Below are positions 43,743 through 48,372 of a stretch of 48,372 nucleotides of DNA, one piece after another. The notes under the pieces are model-generated. The model made no database searches, had not been told where the DNA came from, and saw nothing but the letters and a program-made list of their open reading frames with translations. Position 1 is the stretch's first letter; each line of letters starts with the position of its first letter. The position numbers and the translations under genes are program-made. This DNA is from Bigelowiella natans CCMP2755 (lineage: Eukaryota; Cercozoa; Chlorarachniophyceae). The DNA lies in the NCBI GenBank assembly GCA_000320545.1, contig ADNK01003221.1:1-48372 (forward strand), given 5' to 3'.

Positions 43743-44285
43743 AAATGAATGGATGACAATACACAGCGGCCATCATGAACTACTTGTAAATCAACCTCCT
43801 CCTCCTCCTATTTTCCTCTTCTTCTTTCCGTTAATTATAAAGGTCATACAAGAGAATCAGTCGTCGATATCGTAATGATCGCTCCAAAAACTGGTATTAT
43901 TACAACGTTACGCTATATCTTAATTGTTACGTTTTGTTTACTTTAATATTGTTAAAGATCCCAAATGGATTGGTTTGTTAATATATCAGCACAACACAAA
44001 ACAACAGAATTAGATTGTCCTTATAGAAAATTTAGTTACTTATTTGAGATATATGGACACTTGTTATTTGTTCTTTTAAAGGAGGTTGTGTCGCTCGTAG
44101 CAGCTGATCGATATCGTCATCATACTACTAATACTATTGATACTACTAATTGTAGCAATTATCCCTAATTTCCAAATTGATATTTATACTACCAACTCAC
44201 AGGAGAGAAATGTCCTTCAGATTATATGCTAGTCAATAAGGTAGTATCGAAGGAGTTACCATCATCGTCAATCATCATCATCATT

Positions 44286-44316
<31 letters not shown>

Positions 44317-45053
44317 CCATCTCGTTTTTAATAGAATCTCAACGCTGGAAGCTTTCGAAACCCTCTTTACATTTGCGTCAAGAAAACATCGGTAATCATC
44401 ATAAAGTGCATAATAACAAAGCATGCAGTAATCATCATCCTAACGATTACCAGCTACTACTACTACTAATACTAATATTAATACTACTAATGTTTCATGA
44501 GTAGTAGTACACTTAGTTAGGCAATGAGTAGTACTTACTGATGATGATGATGATGATGATGATGGTGATGCAGGATTCGGCTTTGGAAATGCGTTATAAG
44601 CCTGTAGTTCTGGACAGATTTCCCATATTTATGATCTCAGGGTGGGTTGTGCTTGTTGTGCTATTATTTTGTGATGATGATGATGATGACGATGATATCG
44701 TTCGCACTATCTTGAGAAGAAGAGAAAGAAAAAGAACTACACGCAACAGTGACATCATTGTTTATCTGCTGTACAGTATTATTGCTGCTGTCGTGTATCC
44801 TCCTCTGATTACTTCTTTTGATGTAAGGAAAATGAAGATAATGATGATGCATGCTCTTTTGGTCATCATCATAAATAATAATATGTTTTATGGTTTGCTG
44901 CTTTGGTGTTATCGTTAGGACTCTGCATTTCCTCAAATGCTGCCTGTTTTTTGTTACCCCCAAGTAAAAAACCATATGAAAAAATATAATAAATATAATG
45001 TATTTTATAACAACTTCTAGTAGTGGTAGTAGTAGTAGCAGCAATAGCTATTA

Positions 45054-45089
<36 letters not shown>

Positions 45090-45127
45090 ATATTAGATGT
45101 TGTAGAAATCATCATAAGTGTGTGTGC

Positions 45128-45158
<31 letters not shown>

Positions 45159-45425
45159 TGTGTTTGTGTTATAGGGGGCGGACGTTGTCGTAGGAGAAAA
45201 TCCACCTTTGCCAAAATGTACCACGTTTGTCCTTACTATGGTAGTACTATTATTATTAACAATAATCCACGTAATAAACCTTGCCAAAATAAAGTTGTAC
45301 TACGATTACTAACATTATTACTATTGTTGTTTTGTTATTTATTACGGTGAATATATTTTCAATAATATCAAAAAAAGTATTCACCTTAAAATCCGCATGT
45401 CTCATAATTATTATTATCTTATTAC

Positions 45426-45462
<37 letters not shown>

Positions 45463-45545
45463 ACTTTATTCTCTAATAAATGAACAGGTGTCCGGAATGA
45501 GGCTGTATGGAGTTTGTATCAACTTCCACGAACTGTATGTTCTTC

Positions 45546-45582
<37 letters not shown>

Positions 45583-47112
45583 GAAAAGGAGATTATCGTA
45601 GTAGTAGATAATAGCAGCAGCACCAACAGCATCAGTAATAAATAGTAGCACGGACAAGAGGATGTGGTGATGATGACGCATTATGAGGGTGCTGATGAGT
45701 ACCTACCTACCTACCTACTATGGTGTTGATGATGACACATTCAAGGCTCCGAAAGGACAAATTGAAGAGTATAAAGAAAGAAGCTACAATCAAGAACAAG
45801 GATAATGTATTACTACTAGTAGTGTAAATACTATTATTATTATTATTATTAGTTATTATCATCCACGATTGTAATATGAACATCTTGCAGCAGCAGCAAC
45901 AGCAAACCATGACTAGCTGACTTATATAACGTTGTCATACCATAAAATTGTTAAAGTGATGAGGATGATGGTGATGATGATGGTGGTTGTGGTGGAGATG
46001 ATCATTAAGATTTCTTACCTGTACCACTTGTACTTGTTTTACTTCTGCTGCTGCTATAGGAAGAGGAGGAGGATAGAAAGAGACGGCAGGGAAAAGAAGG
46101 AAAAAGTAATGACGAAGAACAAGTCTATTCAAAAAGAACAAGCACTGCAAGTGTCAGCAGCACAAACTATGATGAGGAAGGGCAATGGTTGGATCCTGAA
46201 AGTAATATCAACAGCTTATGATAATATTATCACTATTATTAATATCCTGAAGGGGGAGGAGAAACAGCGCTACTCGTTTAATATATGAATATATAAATTA
46301 TTTATATTATATATATATATATATATATATATCTTCACTGACGACGATGAATTCTCATCTATACGACTACTCAATATGTTTTTGACCTGGAATATGATTC
46401 ATTATCAGCATCATCATCAACATCATTATCATCATGGTCATCATCAATATCTGCTGTAACCCTAATGTATTTAATTAGTGGCGACGGTTAACTTTCAAAG
46501 TGCAATCGAGCAGCGTCGAGCAGGTAGTAATAGTACAGTAGCAGTACACGATTTGGTTGATGAAAGAAGGCAATCTGGTGCTCTACTTAGCTGCTATACT
46601 ATCGTGTTATAATTAGTAGCATCAGTGTAGGTGATAATAATAATAATGATGATAATAATGATGATGATGACGATAATGATTAAAAAAGTATTTGTGTGCT
46701 TACTCACAGCTTTCATCATCTTAATGATTTCCTCTGCCATCGTTGTTCGATGTTTGTTGTTTGTTTTCTCTCCTGTCTCCCTTCCTTAATATGTTTGCAT
46801 GGTTGCTCTTGGTTGATTCAATCAATACATTGGATGATTATGATGAAGATGACGATGATGCTGATATGGCTGTGCGTGTGCTTGTTCTTCTTCTTCTTGT
46901 TGTTGTTTACCACGGAATAGAATCTTCAAGTATGGCTTCCCAAAACAGTGTGTTTAGTGTCCTACTGGCCTTTCTACGACACATTTGCTACGTTTCTCGT
47001 GGAATTGTGGCGCCTCACTCTAGGTAGTAATATATCCAATACAATACAATACAATACAATACAGCACAATAAATAGTACAAGTAGGTAATAGGGGGGTCA
47101 GTTGTTGAGATG

Positions 47113-47151
<39 letters not shown>

Positions 47152-47532
47152 GATGATAATGATGATTAATGATGGTGATTAGGATCGAGTAGGCTGCCCC
47201 CAGAACGATATTTATCTAATTTGTGGGAGACCCCATTACCACAAAACAGGTCATAATTAGTAAAATATGTTGGTGGTTGTTGCTTCGAGGAGGGAGGCAT
47301 TGAAGGAGGGAGATACTAGTACTACTAGTAGTGCTTCTTAATCATCATCTGCTAATTTATCATCACCATCTTCTTCTTCTTCTTCCACTGGTTTCTCTTA
47401 TCTAGTCGTGTTAATGTAAAGCTTTCCATAGCATCAAGCAATGTAAGTACTAGCAGTAGTATTATCTTGATGTATCTTACAAAAGAGGAGAGAGACCAAC
47501 ACACATCATGATCACCGTTATCATTCATCTGT

Positions 47533-47565
<33 letters not shown>

Positions 47566-48308
47566 TCACCAATTATTATTACTACTATTATTATTACTAC
47601 TACTACTACTACCACTACTACTACAGGTCATTTTTAATCGGCCACCTCCAGATACCTTCCCAATGTCAGATCACAGTTTCGAGTTGGTATGTTGTTGTTA
47701 TTGTTAGAGAAACTGTACTAGTCGTAGATGGTACTTAGTGAAAAGCAAAGCAGCAGCTGCTTTGAGATAGTCATTATTATTATTTGTTATTTATTACTGC
47801 TACTACTACTACTACTACTAGCACTAAAGATAATAGTGCCAACTTACTTGTTCCTTCATAGGTGTTTCGATGTTTATCAGTACCCAACATCATCAAGGTT
47901 GTAGTATTAGAATTGCTACTGTTATTACAGTAGGAAGAGGAGGAGGAACAAAGAGAATTATTGTGTACTTTTGTTATTTCAATTTTCTAATGTCGTATGT
48001 CATTCTTCATGTATACTACATTGTGATGATGATGATGATGATGATTTTCTTTCTTGAATCTTTCTTCCATATATTCTTTCTTCTTTGTTAATGGTCATAA
48101 CACAGGTTTTATCGGCAATTTATGCTGAAAGAAAAATCCTCTTAGTGACATCTCATTCGTGCATGCTCACTCCGGTCTAACTAGTTATCTATTAGTTGGA
48201 GTATATTTACTTACTTACTTGCTAATTGCCATTATGTGCTGCTGTCAGGTTTCTGAGGCGCTGCTGTCCTTTATTTTCCCATTTCAATGGCAATATGCAT
48301 ACATAGCG
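41818..48308 (+). CDS. DENND4-like protein with MABP and DENN domains (3' end outside window)
   Basis: A Rab guanine-nucleotide exchange factor of the DENND4/Crag type. Supported exons: 41818-41911, 42146 to about 42232, 42938-42976, 43195-43226, 43434-43489, 44203-44240, 44335-44391, 44574-44645, 44919-44963, 45175-45240, 45488 to about 45534, 46921-47023, 47183-47249, 47406-47442, 47627-47686, 47862-47897, 48106-48174 and 48249-48308. The start PSRLVEYFATCGI is followed by MABP-type repeats (DLQIMVGNDPKPMGGYTKLA, GGIGKDVFLCY, GEKCPSDYMLVNK, NLNAGSFRNPLYICVKK). Next comes uDENN (FPQMLPVFCYPQGADVV, FVLTM, RLYGVCINFHE), then cDENN (LPKTVCLVSYWPFYDTF, FNRPPPDTFP, AERKILLVTSHSCMLTP, FPFQWQYAYIA). 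Several linker exons (42.3, 43.8-44.1 and 45.6-46.5 kb) are unresolved. Nearly every intron carries a different microsatellite. The gene continues past 48372. Confidence 0.9.
42053..42112 (+). repeat. (CTG)n trinucleotide run, about 20 units
   Basis: Pure CTG units lie within the first intron of the DENND4-like gene, just before the acceptor at 42145. It is the only long CTG run in the window. Confidence 0.95.
42695..42855 (+). repeat. (CAT)n and (TTC)n blocks in a DENND4-like intron
   Basis: CAT/CAC units at about 42695-42740 and TTC units at about 42809-42846. Similar intronic ATC, ACT and GAT runs occur at 43159-43185, 43279-43303, 43707-43742, 44266-44318, 44540-44568, 45052-45088 and 48024-48044. 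Confidence 0.9.
45121..45169 (+). repeat. (CG)n/(TG)n alternating purine-pyrimidine run
   Basis: GTGTGCGCGCGC... passes into (GT)n next to the acceptor at 45174. Alternating CG/TG tracts can adopt Z-DNA. Nearby (CA)n lies at 45426-45460 and (GT)n at 45548-45579, in the same gene. Confidence 0.9.
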
Positions 48309-48372
48309 GTAACTAATAGATAAATAATATGGAGCAGCATTCGATAGTACATGATGACGATGATGAACCGCG

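Noticed and set aside
44664..45044. Open frames through ATC/ACT repeats in both directions
   Set aside because: They are microsatellite translations overlapping DENND4-like exons that are supported by family motifs.
1..48372. tRNA, rRNA and CRISPR features
   Set aside because: No tRNA cloverleaf, rRNA segment or CRISPR-like regularly spaced repeat was seen. Regular repeats are microsatellites or telomere.

Overview
This window is one end of a nuclear chromosome from a eukaryote. It opens with a long tract of CCCTAA repeats (TTAGGG-type telomere, C-rich strand reading inwards) and contains genes broken into many short exons with GT...AG introns. The recognisable genes are housekeeping genes of a mitochondriate eukaryote with dynein/dynactin transport: a haem-synthesis oxidase, the COP9 signalosome, respiratory complex I, FEN1, RNA polymerase III, dynactin and a DENN-type Rab regulator. 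Introns and spacers are AT-rich and full of microsatellites. I cannot assign a species or a lineage; nothing marks it as animal or land plant. Exon joins were worked out by eye from splice signals, matching phase and family motifs, without any alignment tool.

Layout from left to right: telomere (16-358) and a very short subtelomere; CPOX (minus, 892-5449); an unrecognised 11-exon gene (plus, 6458-8242); CSN1 (minus, 9750-12118); a small unrecognised gene (minus, about 12363-12758) facing NDUFA5 (plus, 12885-13426); an unrecognised basic protein (minus, 14339-15286) head to head with FEN1 (plus, 15886-17291); a spacer with diverged tandem repeats, into which a complete Ty3-like LTR retrotransposon has inserted (17883-23598); a small unrecognised gene (minus, 24037-24405) head to head with POLR3C (plus, about 25.4-31.16 kb); an ARF-like GTPase (minus, 32429-33048); an uncertain plus-strand coding region near 34 kb; DCTN3 (minus, 35834-37317); a theta-like glutathione S-transferase (minus, 39091-41169) head to head with a DENND4-like MABP/DENN gene (plus, from 41818 and running off the right end).

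Two architectural features stand out. First, genes mostly alternate in strand. Divergent pairs share short promoter regions, while convergent 3'-3' gaps are filled by a different kind of DNA: less AT-rich, dense in CATG, CTAG and GATC palindromes, and carrying an exact 14-base motif (CACATCTAGACATG) in three separate convergent gaps. Second, at least two genes (CPOX and POLR3C) have a local tandem duplication that copies a 3' splice site together with the first exon bases, about 30 bases apart. The retrotransposon looks recent: its two 326-bp LTRs read as identical, a 4-bp target duplication flanks it, and it has one uninterrupted gag-pol frame. Its integrase has unusual spacing in the catalytic and zinc-binding motifs.

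The genes are not an operon or a pathway cluster; they are unrelated housekeeping genes that appear to be organised by promoter sharing.
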